A stretch of 64,000 bases of DNA. Source: Nocardioides okcheonensis. GTDB taxonomy: Bacteria; Actinomycetota; Actinomycetes; Propionibacteriales; Nocardioidaceae. How positions within the stretch are numbered: position 1 is the first letter of the stretch; each line of letters opens with the position of its first letter. The position numbers and the translations under genes were made by a program. The notes under the pieces are model-generated. The model ran no database searches. It had not been told where the DNA came from and saw only the letters and a list, made by a program, of their open reading frames with translations. Where the stretch lies: contig NZ_CP087710.1 of the NCBI RefSeq assembly GCF_020991065.1, forward strand, positions 1,178,001 through 1,242,000, written 5' to 3'. This document shows positions 35,233-45,182 of the stretch, piece by piece.

Positions 35233-35838
35233 TCAGGCGGGCGGCACCTGCAGCTCCATCACGCAGTTGCCCTGCCCCTTGGGCCGGACGTAGGTGAACC
35301 CGAGGTTCTCGTAGGTGGTCCGCGTGAGGTTGTAGAGGAACGACGCCGACATCTTCTTGCCGGGCGGGAGGTCGTGCGGGTAGGACTCGACACGGCCCCC
35401 GCCGGCCGCGGCGACCAGGGCCACGGCACCCTTCACCGCGACCGACCCGAGGCCCCGGCGTCGATGGTCCTTGCGGACCTGGACGCACGTGATCCGGAAG
35501 TCCGGCGGCACGACGGTCTCGGCCTCCCACTGCTTGCGGTGCTGGATGTTGGGCAGCTCGGTGAGCGTGCCGTACTCGGCCCACGCGACGGCCTCCCCGT
35601 CGTCGAGGACGAGCGCCGCGTGCGCGACGCCCTGCTCCACGAGCATCCGCTTGAAGGCCGGGTTGCCCATCTCCTCGCGCTCGGGCGGGTCGGGCAGGCA
35701 GTGGAAGTGGACGCACCAGCAGCCGCCGAACAGGCCGGTGCGACCCGCCATCCCCGCGAAGAGGTCCCACGTCTCCGGGAGGAGCGGCACCACCTCGTGG
35801 CCGTCGATGTCCATGCTCATGTCCGCGACCGGGCTCAT
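35233..35838 (-). CDS. GNAT-family N-acetyltransferase
   Basis: A 201-residue single-domain acetyltransferase with the acetyl-CoA loop ITCVQVRKDHRRRGLGSVAV and a C-terminal NLTRTTYENLGFTYVRPKG segment. A cluster of aromatic and cysteine residues (GGCWCVHFHCLPDPP) lies near residue 35, a known feature of one GNAT subgroup. The ATG at 35838 is 7 nt after TAGCGT. It converges on the RIO kinase gene, with 15 nt between stops. The substrate is unknown. Confidence 0.85.
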   Translation of the reverse strand: MSPVADMSMDIDGHEVVPLLPETWDLFAGMAGRTGLFGGCWCVHFHCLPDPPEREEMGNPAFKRMLVEQGVAHAALVLDDGEAVAWAEYGTLTELPNIQHRKQWEAETVVPPDFRITCVQVRKDHRRRGLGSVAVKGAVALVAAAGGGRVESYPHDLPPGKKMSASFLYNLTRTTYENLGFTYVRPKGQGNCVMELQVPPA

Positions 35839-36028
35839 GAGCGGCACGCTAGGCCGGGTTGCGGACGATCGGCGACCGGTTGGCGCCGACGGCTCAGCGA
35901 TCCCGCGAGCGGAGCACCTCGACGCCCGGCCGGTCGGCTGAGGAGGAAGTCGGGCACCGGCCGCTCCGCCGCCCGCTCCCCCGTGGTGACGTCCACCCTG
36001 CCACGACCCGCCCCCTAGGTTGGGCGCC

Positions 36029-37141
36029 GTGAAGCACTCCCGCGGACGCGTCCTCGACGTCACCACCCTCGCCGACCTCGACCGCCGCCTCGCGGCCGGT
36101 GCCCGCTCCCTCGCCGGCTGGCGGGTGGTGGGCCTCGACCTCACCGACCGGGGGCCGGTCCTGCTGGAGCGGTCGCTGGCGCAGTCGCTGTTCCTCGGCT
36201 GCGAGTTCGCCGACGGCGACGACGACGCCGTGCGGCGCGCGGGCGGCGTCGTGCTGCACGAGATCCCGGGCAGCCCGGTCGACCCGTTCCGCTCGCGCCT
36301 CTACTCCCCCGCCGAGCTCTACGACGCCCCGCGCTACCCGGACACCGTCGACGCCCGTGCCTACGCCTGGTCGCGCGGGCCGTGGACGCCCGACGACACG
36401 CTGGCGATGGCCCTGCACGACCACCACGTCGACGAGGCGCTGGAGGCGTGGGTGGTCGGGCGGCGCCTGGTCGGGGTGATGGGTGGCCACGCCCTGGCCC
36501 GCGGCAGCGCGGCGTACGCCGACGCGGCGCGCCTCGGGCACCGCCTCGGCGACGGCGCGACCGTGGCCACCGGCGGCGGGCCGGGCGCGATGGAGGCGGC
36601 CAACCTCGGCGCCTTCGTGCCCGGTGGCCAGGCCGACCTGCTCGAGGAGTCGCTGGCACACCTGGCGCAGGTGCCGTCGTTCACCCCCGACGTCGGGGCG
36701 TGGGCCCGGGCCGGCCTCGACGTGGTCGAGCGGGTCGACGGTCCCGGTCGCGACTCGCTGGGCATCCCCACCTGGCACTACGGGCACGAGCCGCCCAACG
36801 TCTTCGCCACCGCGATCGCGAAGTACTTCCGCAACGCGCCGCGCGAGGCCGTCCTGCTGGAGATCTGCAACGCCGGCATCGTGTTCCTGCCGGGCGCCGC
36901 AGGCACCGTCCAGGAGGTCTTCCAGGACGCCTGCGAGAACTACTACGCCGACGAGGCGTCCGTCGCGCCGATGGTGCTCGTCGGTCGCCGGCACTGGACC
37001 GAGGACCTGCCGGCGTGGCCGCTGCTGCAGGCGCTGGCGCGCGGGCGCGCGATGGAGGCCCACGTCCACCTCGTCGACACCGTGGACGAGGCGGTCGAGG
37101 TGGTCGGCCGCGGCGGGCTCAGCCGGCCCGACGGCGGCTGA
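36029..37141 (+). CDS. LOG-family protein (Rossmann fold nucleotide-binding)
   Basis: A 370-residue protein with the LOG/lysine-decarboxylase-like fold. The signatures are VATGGGPGAMEAANLGAF and the phosphoribohydrolase loop, here PGAAGTVQEVFQDA instead of the usual PGGxGTxxE. Known LOG proteins release free cytokinins from nucleotides, but the altered loop and the extra N-terminal 120 residues suggest another substrate. The GTG at 36029 is 7 nt after TAGGTT. Its 3' end overlaps the convergent glycosyltransferase gene by 23 nt. Confidence 0.82.
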   Translation: MKHSRGRVLDVTTLADLDRRLAAGARSLAGWRVVGLDLTDRGPVLLERSLAQSLFLGCEFADGDDDAVRRAGGVVLHEIPGSPVDPFRSRLYSPAELYDAPRYPDTVDARAYAWSRGPWTPDDTLAMALHDHHVDEALEAWVVGRRLVGVMGGHALARGSAAYADAARLGHRLGDGATVATGGGPGAMEAANLGAFVPGGQADLLEESLAHLAQVPSFTPDVGAWARAGLDVVERVDGPGRDSLGIPTWHYGHEPPNVFATAIAKYFRNAPREAVLLEICNAGIVFLPGAAGTVQEVFQDACENYYADEASVAPMVLVGRRHWTEDLPAWPLLQALARGRAMEAHVHLVDTVDEAVEVVGRGGLSRPDGG

Positions 37142-38354
37142 CCCCGGCGCCGCAGGCGTCGCGGTAGTGCTCCACCAGCAGCTCGTTGACCGCCTGCCAG
37201 GTCCGCTCGCGCACGCTCTCGCGGGCGGCCAGCGCCATCCGCCGACGCAGCAGCGGCTGGGTCACGAGCCGCTCGACGCACGACACCAGCGCGTCCGCGT
37301 CCCCCGGCTCGTGGAGGAAGCCGGTGACGGTGTCGGTGACGACGTCGACCGGCCCGCCGGCACGGGGGGCCACCACGGGCACACCGCTGGCGAGCGCCTC
37401 CTGCGCGGACTGGCAGTAGGTCTCGTGGCGACCGGTGTGCACGAAGACGTCGAGGGTCGCGTACGTCCGCGCCAGCTCCTCGCCGTGCAGCACGCCGAGG
37501 AACGCCGCCCGCGGGAGCAGGTCGCGCAGGCGTGCCTCGTCGGGACCTCCGCCCACCAGCACCAGTCGCACGCCGGGCAGCCGGTCGACGTGGGCCAGCA
37601 GCCCGAGCTCCTTCTCCGGCGCCAGGCGGCCGACGTAGCCCACGAGCACCTCGCCGCCGGGAGCCAGCTCGGCGTGCAGCGCCTCGTCGCGACGCGCCGG
37701 GTCGAAGAGGACCTGGTCGACGCCGCGCGGCCAGCGGTGCACCTCCGGGACCCCGAGCCGGCGCAGCTGGTCGATGCTCGCCGTGGAGGGGGCGAGCGTC
37801 CGGTCGACGCCGAGGTGGATGCGCCGGGTGAGCCCCTCCATCGCCCGCGCCCCGCCCGGCACCTGGTAGCGCTCGGCGAAGCCGACGAGGTCCGTCTGGT
37901 AGATCGCCACGGTCGGGATGCCGAGGCGGCGGGCGGCGCGCGCCGCCTGGTGGCCCAGGGTAGCCGGGGAGGCGAGGTGGACGACGTCGGGGGCGAAGCG
38001 CTGCATCGTGGCCCGCAGCCGCCGCCGGGTCTCCAGCCCGATCCGGAAGTCGGCGTAGAACGGCAGCGCCGCCCCGCGGGCGTGGGTGACCGGGAACCCG
38101 GCGTACGTCTCCGGCCCGGTGGGCGCGACGACCTCGGCGTCGTGACCCTCGGCGGCGAGGTGCTCGAGCACCCGGCGCACCGAGTTGGTGACCCCGTTGA
38201 CCTGGGGCAGGAACGACTCGGTGACCACCAGCACCCGCAGCGGCGCGGACGCCGGTCGCGGAGCGCCGGGGAGGCGGGCGACGGAGAGGGTCGCAACGGG
38301 ACGTGGGGTGGGGTGTGCCGTGCGGCTGCGACGCCGCTTCTCGAGCAGGTCCAT
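37119..38354 (-). CDS. GT4-family glycosyltransferase
   Basis: A 411-residue GT-B fold enzyme resembling mycobacterial mannosyltransferases of the PimB/MgtA type. The N-terminal donor/acceptor domain starts LRVLVVTESFLPQVNGVTNS. The C-terminal domain has VGYVGRLAPEKELGLLAHV and the EX7E-like segment GRHETYCQSAQEALASGVPV. It likely adds a sugar to lipid or glycan precursors at the cytoplasmic membrane. The ATG at 38354 is 7 nt after TAGCGT. Confidence 0.88.
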   Translation of the reverse strand: MDLLEKRRRSRTAHPTPRPVATLSVARLPGAPRPASAPLRVLVVTESFLPQVNGVTNSVRRVLEHLAAEGHDAEVVAPTGPETYAGFPVTHARGAALPFYADFRIGLETRRRLRATMQRFAPDVVHLASPATLGHQAARAARRLGIPTVAIYQTDLVGFAERYQVPGGARAMEGLTRRIHLGVDRTLAPSTASIDQLRRLGVPEVHRWPRGVDQVLFDPARRDEALHAELAPGGEVLVGYVGRLAPEKELGLLAHVDRLPGVRLVLVGGGPDEARLRDLLPRAAFLGVLHGEELARTYATLDVFVHTGRHETYCQSAQEALASGVPVVAPRAGGPVDVVTDTVTGFLHEPGDADALVSCVERLVTQPLLRRRMALAARESVRERTWQAVNELLVEHYRDACGAGVSRRRAG

Positions 38355-38428
38355 GGCCGCGACGCTAGGAATCGTGGCGCAACGGACGCACCGGTCCACG
38401 CGAAGGACACGTGAACGGTCCCCGACGC

Positions 38429-38911
38429 TCAGGAACCGGGGTCGGCGCCCGCCAGCAGCTGCTCGCGCAGGATGTCGGCGTGACCCGCGTGGTGGGCCAG
38501 CTCTCGCAGCACCTGGAGCTGGAGGGCCCACACCGCGCGCTCACCGCGGCCGGTCACCGTGTCGTCGAGCGCAAGGGCGGCCATCGCCTGCCGGGAGGCC
38601 TCACAGCGCTCCGCGTGGGCCGCCAGGACAGACTCGACCGTGTCGGACCTCGTCAGTGTGAACGAGCGGTCGGGAGAGGTGGCGATGCCGATCTCCTGCG
38701 GAGTGCGACCGCTGACGGCCTGGTCGAACCAGACCCCCTCGACGTAGGTCACGTGCTTCAGCAGCCCGAGCAGGGTGGTCTTCGACGGGACGAGGCGGGC
38801 GCGCGCCTGCTCCTCGGTGAGGCCGTCGAGGCTCGCGCGCAGGGCCGCCCGGTACTCGTCGATGAGCTCGTCGATCCGGCCGCGCAGGTCGTCGGTCCAG
38901 GTCGCGGCCAC
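38429..38911 (-). CDS. DinB-family protein (DUF664)
   Basis: A 160-residue four-helix-bundle protein of the DinB/DUF664 group, many of which are metal-binding thiol-dependent enzymes. Histidines that could bind metal are in LGLLKHVTYVEGVWFD and in LRELAHHAGHADILREQL. The gene follows rlmN with only 3 nt between them, on the same strand. The reaction cannot be deduced. Confidence 0.85.
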   Translation of the reverse strand: MAATWTDDLRGRIDELIDEYRAALRASLDGLTEEQARARLVPSKTTLLGLLKHVTYVEGVWFDQAVSGRTPQEIGIATSPDRSFTLTRSDTVESVLAAHAERCEASRQAMAALALDDTVTGRGERAVWALQLQVLRELAHHAGHADILREQLLAGADPGS

Positions 38912-38914
38912 GGG

Positions 38915-40063
38915 TCACTCCTTGGCGGCGAGCTGGCCGCAGGCGCCGTCGATCTCGCGACCGCGGGTGTCGCGGACCGTCGTCGGGATGCCCTTGGCCT
39001 CGAGCCGGCGGACGAACTCGCGCTCGTCGGCCGGGTCGGACGCCGTCCACTTCGACCCCTCGACCGGGTTGAGCGGGATCAGGTTGACGTGGACCCACCC
39101 CCAGTCGCCGTAGGAGTTGAGCACGTCGCCGAGCAGGTCGGCGCGGTGGGCCTGGTCGTTGATGCCGCGCATCATGGCGTACTCGATCGACACGCGGCGC
39201 TTGGTCACGCGGGCGTAGTCCCACGCGGCCTCGACGGTCTCGGCGACGGAGAAGCGGGTGTTGATCGGCACCAGCTCGTTGCGCAGCTCGTCGTCGGGGG
39301 CGTGCAGGCTCAGCGCGAGGGTGACGGGGATGCCCTCCTCGGTGAGCTGCCGGATCCGCGGCACGAGGCCGACCGTCGACACGGTGATGCCGCGCGCGCT
39401 CATCCCGAGGCCGCCCGGGGCGGGGTCGGTGAGGCGCCGGACGGCGCCGATCACGGCCTTGTAGTTGGCCAGCGGCTCCCCCATGCCCATGAAGACGACG
39501 TTGGAGACGCGGCCGGGACCGCCGGGGACCTCGCCGCGGGCGAGCGAGCGCGCACCGGCGACGACCTGCTCGACGATCTCGGCGGTCGACATGTTGCGCT
39601 GGAGCCCGCCCATGCCGGTGGCGCAGAACGGGCAGGCCATGCCGCAGCCGGCCTGGCTGGAGACGCACATCGTGGCGCGGTCGGGGTAGCGCATCAGCAC
39701 CGACTCGACGAGGGCGCCGTCGAAGAGCTTCCACAGCGTCTTGCGGGTGGTGCCGCGATCGGCCTCCATGGTCCGCAGCGGCGTCATCAGGTCGGGCAGC
39801 AGCGCGGAGACGAGCTCGTCGCGCTGGCCGGCCGGGAGGTCGGTCATCTGCGCCGGGTCGTCGACCAGCCGCGAGAAGTAGTGGGTGGAGAGCTGCCTGG
39901 CCCGGAAGCCCGGGAGCCCCATCTCCTCCAGGAGCGCCTTGCGGCCCGCCTCGTCGAGGTCGGCGAGGTGGCGCGGCGGCTTCTTGCGCCCGCGGGGCTC
40001 GTCGAAGACGAGGGGCAGCGTCTTGATCGGCTCGGGGGCCGCATCGGGAGTGGAGTCGGACAT
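38915..40063 (-). CDS. rlmN: 23S rRNA/tRNA adenine-C2 methyltransferase RlmN
   Basis: RlmN is a radical SAM enzyme that methylates A2503 of 23S rRNA and A37 of certain tRNAs. The 382-residue protein has the cluster-binding CGMACPFC motif near residue 140, the SAM-binding GMGEPLANY, and the C-terminal cysteine needed for catalysis (DGACGQL). Its position downstream of the cdsA region fits the common frr-cdsA-rlmN neighbourhood. The start is ATG 40063. Confidence 0.97.
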   Translation of the reverse strand: MSDSTPDAAPEPIKTLPLVFDEPRGRKKPPRHLADLDEAGRKALLEEMGLPGFRARQLSTHYFSRLVDDPAQMTDLPAGQRDELVSALLPDLMTPLRTMEADRGTTRKTLWKLFDGALVESVLMRYPDRATMCVSSQAGCGMACPFCATGMGGLQRNMSTAEIVEQVVAGARSLARGEVPGGPGRVSNVVFMGMGEPLANYKAVIGAVRRLTDPAPGGLGMSARGITVSTVGLVPRIRQLTEEGIPVTLALSLHAPDDELRNELVPINTRFSVAETVEAAWDYARVTKRRVSIEYAMMRGINDQAHRADLLGDVLNSYGDWGWVHVNLIPLNPVEGSKWTASDPADEREFVRRLEAKGIPTTVRDTRGREIDGACGQLAAKE

Positions 40064-40109
40064 CGCCCCGAGTCTCCCATCCCGACGGTGGGCGGGTCGA
40101 TTCAGCGGG

Positions 40110-40457
40110 TCAGGCGTCGACCATGAAGTAGAGCACCAGCGAGGTCACGCCGAGGACGACGGCCGCGGTGACGACCATCCCGACGAACATGAACTGCGCG
40201 AACCGGCGGGTCTTGCGCTTGACCAGCATCGCGATCGGCAGCGCCAGCGCGAGCAGCACGAACGGGAACAGCTTCTCGGCCGTCTCGTAGCTGAACAGCA
40301 GGCGCAGCACCCCGGCGAAGAAGCCGGGCACGGCGGTGACGAAGAGCATCCCGGCGAAGAAGCCGGTGATGCCGGCGAACGTGGGGTGGCTGTGGTGCCA
40401 CCACCCGAGGCGCTCCTCGGGCGCCACCTCGGGCTGTCGGTCCTGTTCTGTCTCCAC
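40110..40457 (-). CDS. Small membrane protein with three helices
   Basis: A 115-residue protein with a polar N-terminus and about three hydrophobic segments ([55 protein letters not shown]). I do not recognise the family with certainty. The GTG at 40457 is 6 nt after TAGGCT, so it has its own promoter. Confidence 0.65.
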   Translation of the reverse strand: METEQDRQPEVAPEERLGWWHHSHPTFAGITGFFAGMLFVTAVPGFFAGVLRLLFSYETAEKLFPFVLLALALPIAMLVKRKTRRFAQFMFVGMVVTAAVVLGVTSLVLYFMVDA

Positions 40458-40537
40458 GGGACCAGCCTAGGCGTTGTCCGCCGCGGTCCGGCGGTGGGCA
40501 CGCGGGCCCGCACGGGTGGCAGGCAGAACGTGTCGCC

Positions 40538-41050
40538 TCAGGCGTCGACGACGACCACGTCGGGCATCGCGAGGGCGGCCCACCGCGCCAGGTCCGGCGC
40601 CGCACCGGTGAGGTCGGCGACGACCAGCGTCCACGCGGTGCCGTGCCCGACGAGCACCACGTCGTCGTCACCGTGCACGTCGAGGACGCGTCGTACGGCC
40701 GGGACGACCCGGTCGCGGCAGGCGACCAGCGGCTCCCAGCCCGGCACGGCCGGCTCGTCGGGTGCGGCGAACGCCCGTCGCACCACGTCCGGGAAGTCGT
40801 CGACCCACACGGCCGACCGCTCGTGCTCGCGCAGGTCGGGGAGCACGCCGACCCGCGCGTCGGTGAGCAGCTGGGCGGTCTGCACGGCTTTCGGCTCGGG
40901 CGAGGTGAACCAGGCCGCGCGTGCGGGCAGCCGTCCGGAGGAGCGGAGCGCCCACACGTCGTCGTAGGCCGCGGGGTCGAGGTCCCACTCGGCAGCGGGC
41001 ACGCCGGGCGTCATGGTCGGGCGTCCGTGGCGGACGAGGTGGAGGGTCAC
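40538..41050 (-). CDS. Histidine phosphatase family protein
   Basis: A 170-residue protein of the phosphoglycerate-mutase-like superfamily. The catalytic LVRHGRP motif is at residues 5-11 and the second histidine is in VLVGHGTAWTLVVADL. The GTG start overlaps the stop of the reductase gene (GTGA), which in turn overlaps cdsA, so the three are cotranscribed. The substrate is unknown. Confidence 0.88.
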   Translation of the reverse strand: MTLHLVRHGRPTMTPGVPAAEWDLDPAAYDDVWALRSSGRLPARAAWFTSPEPKAVQTAQLLTDARVGVLPDLREHERSAVWVDDFPDVVRRAFAAPDEPAVPGWEPLVACRDRVVPAVRRVLDVHGDDDVVLVGHGTAWTLVVADLTGAAPDLARWAALAMPDVVVVDA

Positions 41051-41829
41051 GGTCGGAGGAACTCCTCCGCCCCGCGGAGCCGGGTGGACAGCACCGACGC
41101 GGCCCGCGCGGAGTCGAGGCGTACGTCGACCGGTCCCGGGTCCGGGAGGTCGGCGCGACGCCCGGGCCGCAGCGCGCCCGGGTCGAGCCCGTCGCGGCGC
41201 GCGACCAGCCGCCCGAGGTCGAGGCGGCTCATCGCGTCGGCGCCGCCGCAGTGCAGCACTCCCCGTACGTCGTTGCCCGCGAGCTCGACGAGCGCCGCCG
41301 CGAGGTCGCCGACGTGCACCGGGGTGCGCCGCTCGTCCTCGAACAGCGAGCCCTCGGCCCCGCCGGCCAGCGCGCGGAACAGCTCCTCGTGCTTCGACCG
41401 TCCGTCGCCGAGGATGAGCGAGGTGCGGGCCACCACCACGTCCGGGCCCGACCCGAGCGCGGCCCGCTCGGCCTCGACCTTGGCCTCGCCGTAGGCGCTG
41501 ACCGGGTCGGTCGGCGCGTCCTCGGCGTAGGGCTCCGGCGATCCGCCGAACACCACGTCGCTGGACACCAGCACCAGCCGGGCGCCGACGGCGGCCGCGG
41601 CGGCCGCGACGTGGGCGGCACCGGTCGCCGTCACCGCGTGGTCGGACTGCACGTACGCGGTGTGCACCACCGCGTCCGGGCGGTGCCGCTCCAGCAGCGC
41701 GGAGACGGCGCCCGGGTCGCGGACGTCGGCGTCGGCCGAGCCGACCGCGACGACGTCGTGGCCCGTGGCCGCGCGGACCACGTGTCGACCGAGGTAGCCG
41801 GTGCGGCCACCGGTGACCAGCAGCCGCAT
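41047..41829 (-). CDS. SDR-family NAD(P)-dependent reductase/epimerase (RmlD-like)
   Basis: A 260-residue extended SDR protein resembling dTDP-4-dehydrorhamnose reductase. The N-terminal LLVTGGRTGYLGRHVV is the cofactor loop, LVLVSSDVVFGG contains the catalytic serine region and VSAYGEAKVEAE has the YxxxK motif. It is coupled to cdsA by TGATG and to the phosphatase by GTGA. The substrate is probably a nucleotide sugar, but no rhamnose operon is near. Confidence 0.85.
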   Translation of the reverse strand: MRLLVTGGRTGYLGRHVVRAATGHDVVAVGSADADVRDPGAVSALLERHRPDAVVHTAYVQSDHAVTATGAAHVAAAAAAVGARLVLVSSDVVFGGSPEPYAEDAPTDPVSAYGEAKVEAERAALGSGPDVVVARTSLILGDGRSKHEELFRALAGGAEGSLFEDERRTPVHVGDLAAALVELAGNDVRGVLHCGGADAMSRLDLGRLVARRDGLDPGALRPGRRADLPDPGPVDVRLDSARAASVLSTRLRGAEEFLRP

Positions 41830-42716
41830 CAGAAGACGAGGTAGTGCAGGACCAGCCAGATCGGGGCGACCGTGGCGAGCAGCGAGTCGAGCCGGTCCAT
41901 CAGGCCGCCGTGACCCGGGATGACCTGGCTCATGTCCTTGATGCCGAGGTCGCGCTTGATGACCGACTCGCACAGGTCGCCGAGGGTGGCCATCACGACC
42001 GTGATCAGGCCGAGCAGCACCCCGACCCACCAGTCGCCGTCGAGGAACGATGCGACGAGGAACACGCCGGCGGCGACGCAGGCCACCGCCGAGCCGGCGA
42101 AGCCCTCCCACGACTTCTTCGGGGAGATCACCGGGGCCATCGGGTGCCGGCCGAACAGCACCCCGGCGATGTAGCCGCCGGTGTCGGAGGCGACCGTGAT
42201 GGCGATGAAGGTGATGATCCCGCGCACGCCGTCGTCGGCGAGGTCCAGCCCGAACCCGGGCAGCCGGCTGCCCTCGGCGAGCAGCAGCGCGACGAAGGAC
42301 CCGAGGAACGGGACGTAGACGAGCGTGAAGACCGAGGCGGTGGCGTTCTTGACGTAGCCGTCGACGCCACGGCGCAGCAGCCAGAGCATGATCACCAGGG
42401 CGGTGACGGCGGTGGCGGTCACCAGTGCCGGCGCGCCCCAGACGTAGGCCACGACGACCATCACCGCGCCGCCGAGCATCAGCGGCTGCTCGGGGATGTC
42501 GATGTCCTTCGCGGACAGCCCGCGGTGCAGCTCCCAGATGGCCACCACGACGGCGATGGCCACGATCGCCATGAAGGCGGTCTTCCAGAAGAACAGCGAG
42601 AGCAGGATCGCCCCGACGAGCACCACGGCCGAGCCGATGGCGGCAGGAAGGTCCCGCCCGGCGCGGCCGTGGTCCTTCTTCGGTGCCGGCGCGGCCGGGG
42701 TCTCAGGCGTCGTCAT
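41829..42716 (-). CDS. cdsA: Phosphatidate cytidylyltransferase
   Basis: CdsA makes CDP-diacylglycerol, the precursor of all actinobacterial phospholipids, at the inner membrane. The 295-residue protein has about eight membrane helices and the signature SPKKSWEGFAGSAVACVA, followed by the C-terminal GDLCESVIKRDLGIKDM with the family S-KRD-KD core. It is 12 nt downstream of frr, in the usual frr-cdsA order. Confidence 0.95.
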   Translation of the reverse strand: MTTPETPAAPAPKKDHGRAGRDLPAAIGSAVVLVGAILLSLFFWKTAFMAIVAIAVVVAIWELHRGLSAKDIDIPEQPLMLGGAVMVVVAYVWGAPALVTATAVTALVIMLWLLRRGVDGYVKNATASVFTLVYVPFLGSFVALLLAEGSRLPGFGLDLADDGVRGIITFIAITVASDTGGYIAGVLFGRHPMAPVISPKKSWEGFAGSAVACVAAGVFLVASFLDGDWWVGVLLGLITVVMATLGDLCESVIKRDLGIKDMSQVIPGHGGLMDRLDSLLATVAPIWLVLHYLVF

Positions 42717-42728
42717 CGATGGGGTGCC

Positions 42729-43286
42729 TCAGACCTCGAGCAGCTCGGCTTCCTTGTGCTTGAGCATCTCGTCGATCTTGTCGGTGTGGGTCTTGGTGAC
42801 CGCGTCGAGGCGCTTCTCCGCACCCGTGACGTCGTCCTTGCCGACCTCGCCGTCGGTGGCCATCTTCTCCAGCGACTGCTTGGCCGTGCGGCGCACGTTG
42901 CGCACCGACACGCGGCCGTCCTCGGCCTTCGCCTTGGCGAGCTTGATGAACTCCTTGCGGCGCTCCTCGGTCAGCTCGGGGAAGACGCAGCGCAGCACCT
43001 TGCCGTCGTTGGCGGGGTTGACGCCGAGGTCGGAGTCGCGGATGGCCCGCTCGATGGCGTTCATCGCCCCGATGTCGAAGGGCTGGATGAGGATGGTGCG
43101 CGCGTCCTGCGACGAGAAGCTCGCCAGCTGCTGCAGCGGGGTCTGGGTGCCGTAGTAGTCGGCCGTGATCTTGGCGAACATCGCGGGGTTGGCGCGCCCG
43201 GCGCGGATCGCGGCGAACTCCTCGCGGGTCGCCTCGACGGACTTGCCCATCTTGGAGTCGGCATCGTTCAGGACGTCGTTGATCAC
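42729..43286 (-). CDS. frr: Ribosome recycling factor
   Basis: RRF splits post-termination ribosomes together with EF-G. The 185-residue protein has the family landmarks IRAGRANPAMFAKI, the hinge region and the C-terminal VRNVRRTAKQSLEKMA followed by the acidic terminal helix. The start is a GTG at 43286. It follows pyrH with 66 nt between and precedes cdsA closely. Confidence 0.97.
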   Translation of the reverse strand: MINDVLNDADSKMGKSVEATREEFAAIRAGRANPAMFAKITADYYGTQTPLQQLASFSSQDARTILIQPFDIGAMNAIERAIRDSDLGVNPANDGKVLRCVFPELTEERRKEFIKLAKAKAEDGRVSVRNVRRTAKQSLEKMATDGEVGKDDVTGAEKRLDAVTKTHTDKIDEMLKHKEAELLEV

Positions 43287-43352
43287 GGTCGCGTTCTCTC
43301 TCTCGTCGGTGCCGGCCGCGTGCGGCCGAGGTGGTGCGGAAGCGTGGGGTGC

Positions 43353-44069
43353 TCAGCCGTCGCGGCTGACCAGGGTGCCGATTCTCTCACCCTTGACGAT
43401 GCGCAGGATCGCGCCCTCGTCGTCCGCGCCGAAGACCACGAGCGGCATGTCGTTCTCCATGCACAGCGCGAACGCGGTCGCGTCGGCGATCTTGAGGCCC
43501 TGCTGGAGGGCGTCGGCGAAGCTGAGCGTGTCGTACCGCGTCGCGGTGGGGTCCTTCTTCGGGTCGGCGCTGTAGACGCCGTCGACGCCCTGCTTGGCCA
43601 TCAGCACGACTTCGCAGTGGGTCTCGAGGGCCCGCTGCGCGGCGACCGTGTCGGTCGAGAAGTACGGCATCCCGGCCCCGGCGCCGAAGATCACGACGCG
43701 ACCCTTCTCGAGGTGGCGCATCGCGCGTCGCGGGATGTAGGGCTCGGCGACCTGGCCCATCGCGATCGCGGTCTGCACCCGCGTCTCGATGCCCTCCTTC
43801 TCGAGGAAGTCCTGGAGCGCGAGGCAGTTCATCACCGTGCCGAGCATGCCCATGTAGTCGGCGCGGCTGCGGTCCATGCCGCGCTGCTGCATCTCGGCGC
43901 CGCGGAAGAAGTTGCCACCGCCGACGACGATGCACACGCCCACGCCCTCGCGCACGACGGTCGCGATCTCGCGCGCGACCTTGGAGACGACGTCGGGATC
44001 CACCCCCACGGTCCCACCGCCGAACACTTCACCCGAGAGCTTGAGCAGGACACGCTGGTATGCCGTCAC
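43353..44069 (-). CDS. pyrH: Uridylate kinase
   Basis: PyrH phosphorylates UMP to UDP for RNA, DNA and UDP-sugar synthesis. The 238-residue protein starts with the amino-acid kinase fold motif [11 protein letters not shown] and contains the conserved [13 protein letters not shown] and the UMP-binding [16 protein letters not shown]. The start is a GTG at 44069. A large palindrome separates it from tsf upstream. Confidence 0.97.
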   Translation of the reverse strand: MTAYQRVLLKLSGEVFGGGTVGVDPDVVSKVAREIATVVREGVGVCIVVGGGNFFRGAEMQQRGMDRSRADYMGMLGTVMNCLALQDFLEKEGIETRVQTAIAMGQVAEPYIPRRAMRHLEKGRVVIFGAGAGMPYFSTDTVAAQRALETHCEVVLMAKQGVDGVYSADPKKDPTATRYDTLSFADALQQGLKIADATAFALCMENDMPLVVFGADDEGAILRIVKGERIGTLVSRDG

Positions 44070-44196
44070 TTCGATCCCTTCGCACGGCTTGGTGGTTCGT
44101 CGAGAAACCTACCGGTCCGGGACCCGGTGGGTCGAACCGCACGCCCGCGCGGGCGGGGCGACCCGCTGCCGGGACCGGCCGGGCACCCCCAGGACG

Positions 44197-44236
44197 CGAC
44201 CGGGGCCCGTACGCAGCTGCGTACGGGCCCCGGTCG
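44197..44236 (-). terminator. 40-bp perfect palindrome between tsf and pyrH
   Basis: Positions 44197-44216 and 44217-44236 are exact reverse complements, centred on CAGCTG. It starts 21 nt after the tsf stop. It has no long T-tract, as is common for high-GC actinobacterial terminators. It would end rpsB-tsf transcription or act as an mRNA stabiliser before pyrH. Confidence 0.75.
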
Positions 44237-44257
44237 GCGGTGCGGGTGGAGCGTGGC

Positions 44258-45070
44258 TCAGGCGCCGACCTCGAAGCGCGCGAAACGCTTCACGGTGGTG
44301 CCGGCCTCGTCCAGGACGGCCTTGACCGTCTTCTTGGACTCGGTGACCGACTCCTGCTCGAGCAGGACGATCTCCTTGAAGAAGCCACCGAGGCGACCCT
44401 CGACGATCTTGGCGATCGCCTGCTCGGGCTTGCCCTCCTCGCGGGTCTTCTGCTCGGCGATCGAGCGCTCGGACGCCACGACGTCGGCCGGGACCTCGTC
44501 GCGGGTGAGGTACTGCGCCTTCATCGCGGCGATCTGCATCGCGGCGGCGCGGGCAGCGGTCTCGTCGCCCTCGAACTCGACCAGGACGCCCACGGCGGGC
44601 GGCAGGTCGGCGGCACGCTTGTGCATGTAGGTGACGGTGGTGCCCTCGAAGTAGGCGACCTCGCCCAGCTCGATCTTCTCGCCGATGGTGATGGCCAGGT
44701 CCTCGACGACCTCGCCGACGGTCTTGCCGTCGAGCTCGGCGGCCTTGAGCGCCTCGGTGTCGGCGGCCTTGACGGCGTCGGCCACGTCGGCGATCTGCTG
44801 CGCCTTGGCGATGAACTCCTCGTTCTTGGCGACGAAGTCGGTCTCGCTCTTGAGCTCGACCAGCGCGTTGCCGGAGGTGGCGACGAGGCCGGCGGCGGTC
44901 TCGCGCTCGGCGCCGCGGGCGGCGGCCTTGGCGGCACCCTTGACGCGGAGCAGCTCGACGGCCTTGTCGAAGTCGCCGTCGGTCTCGGTGAGCGCCTTCT
45001 TGCAGTCCATCATCCCGGCCTGGGTCAGCTCACGGAGCTTCTTGACGTCGGCAGCGGTGAAGTTGGCCAT
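44258..45070 (-). CDS. tsf: Elongation factor Ts
   Basis: EF-Ts exchanges GDP for GTP on EF-Tu. The 270-residue protein has the N-terminal UBA-like domain ([19 protein letters not shown]) and the EF-Tu contact motif [13 protein letters not shown]. The start is ATG 45070. It is cotranscribed with rpsB upstream; a hairpin at 45146 lies between them. Confidence 0.97.
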   Translation of the reverse strand: MANFTAADVKKLRELTQAGMMDCKKALTETDGDFDKAVELLRVKGAAKAAARGAERETAAGLVATSGNALVELKSETDFVAKNEEFIAKAQQIADVADAVKAADTEALKAAELDGKTVGEVVEDLAITIGEKIELGEVAYFEGTTVTYMHKRAADLPPAVGVLVEFEGDETAARAAAMQIAAMKAQYLTRDEVPADVVASERSIAEQKTREEGKPEQAIAKIVEGRLGGFFKEIVLLEQESVTESKKTVKAVLDEAGTTVKRFARFEVGA

Positions 45071-45145
45071 GGGTCCTTCTTCCTTGCAGTCGTGACCGGC
45101 CCCGCCGTGGGGGCGAGGCCGGGGGGTGGGTGTGGACGGCACGGT

Positions 45146-45173
45146 GCCGGTCGTGGGCGAACCCACGACCGGC
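45146..45173 (-). terminator. Hairpin between rpsB and tsf
   Basis: GCCGGTCGTGGG (45146-45157) and CCCACGACCGGC (45162-45173) form a 12-bp stem around a 4-nt loop, 9 nt after the rpsB stop. It could attenuate or process the transcript between rpsB and tsf, as the two genes are normally coexpressed. Confidence 0.7.
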
Positions 45174-45182
45174 GTCGTGCGA

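Noticed and set aside
44197..44236. Replication origin or phage attachment site at the 40-bp palindrome
   Set aside because: Its position just after the tsf stop fits a transcription terminator, and no integrase or replication gene is near.
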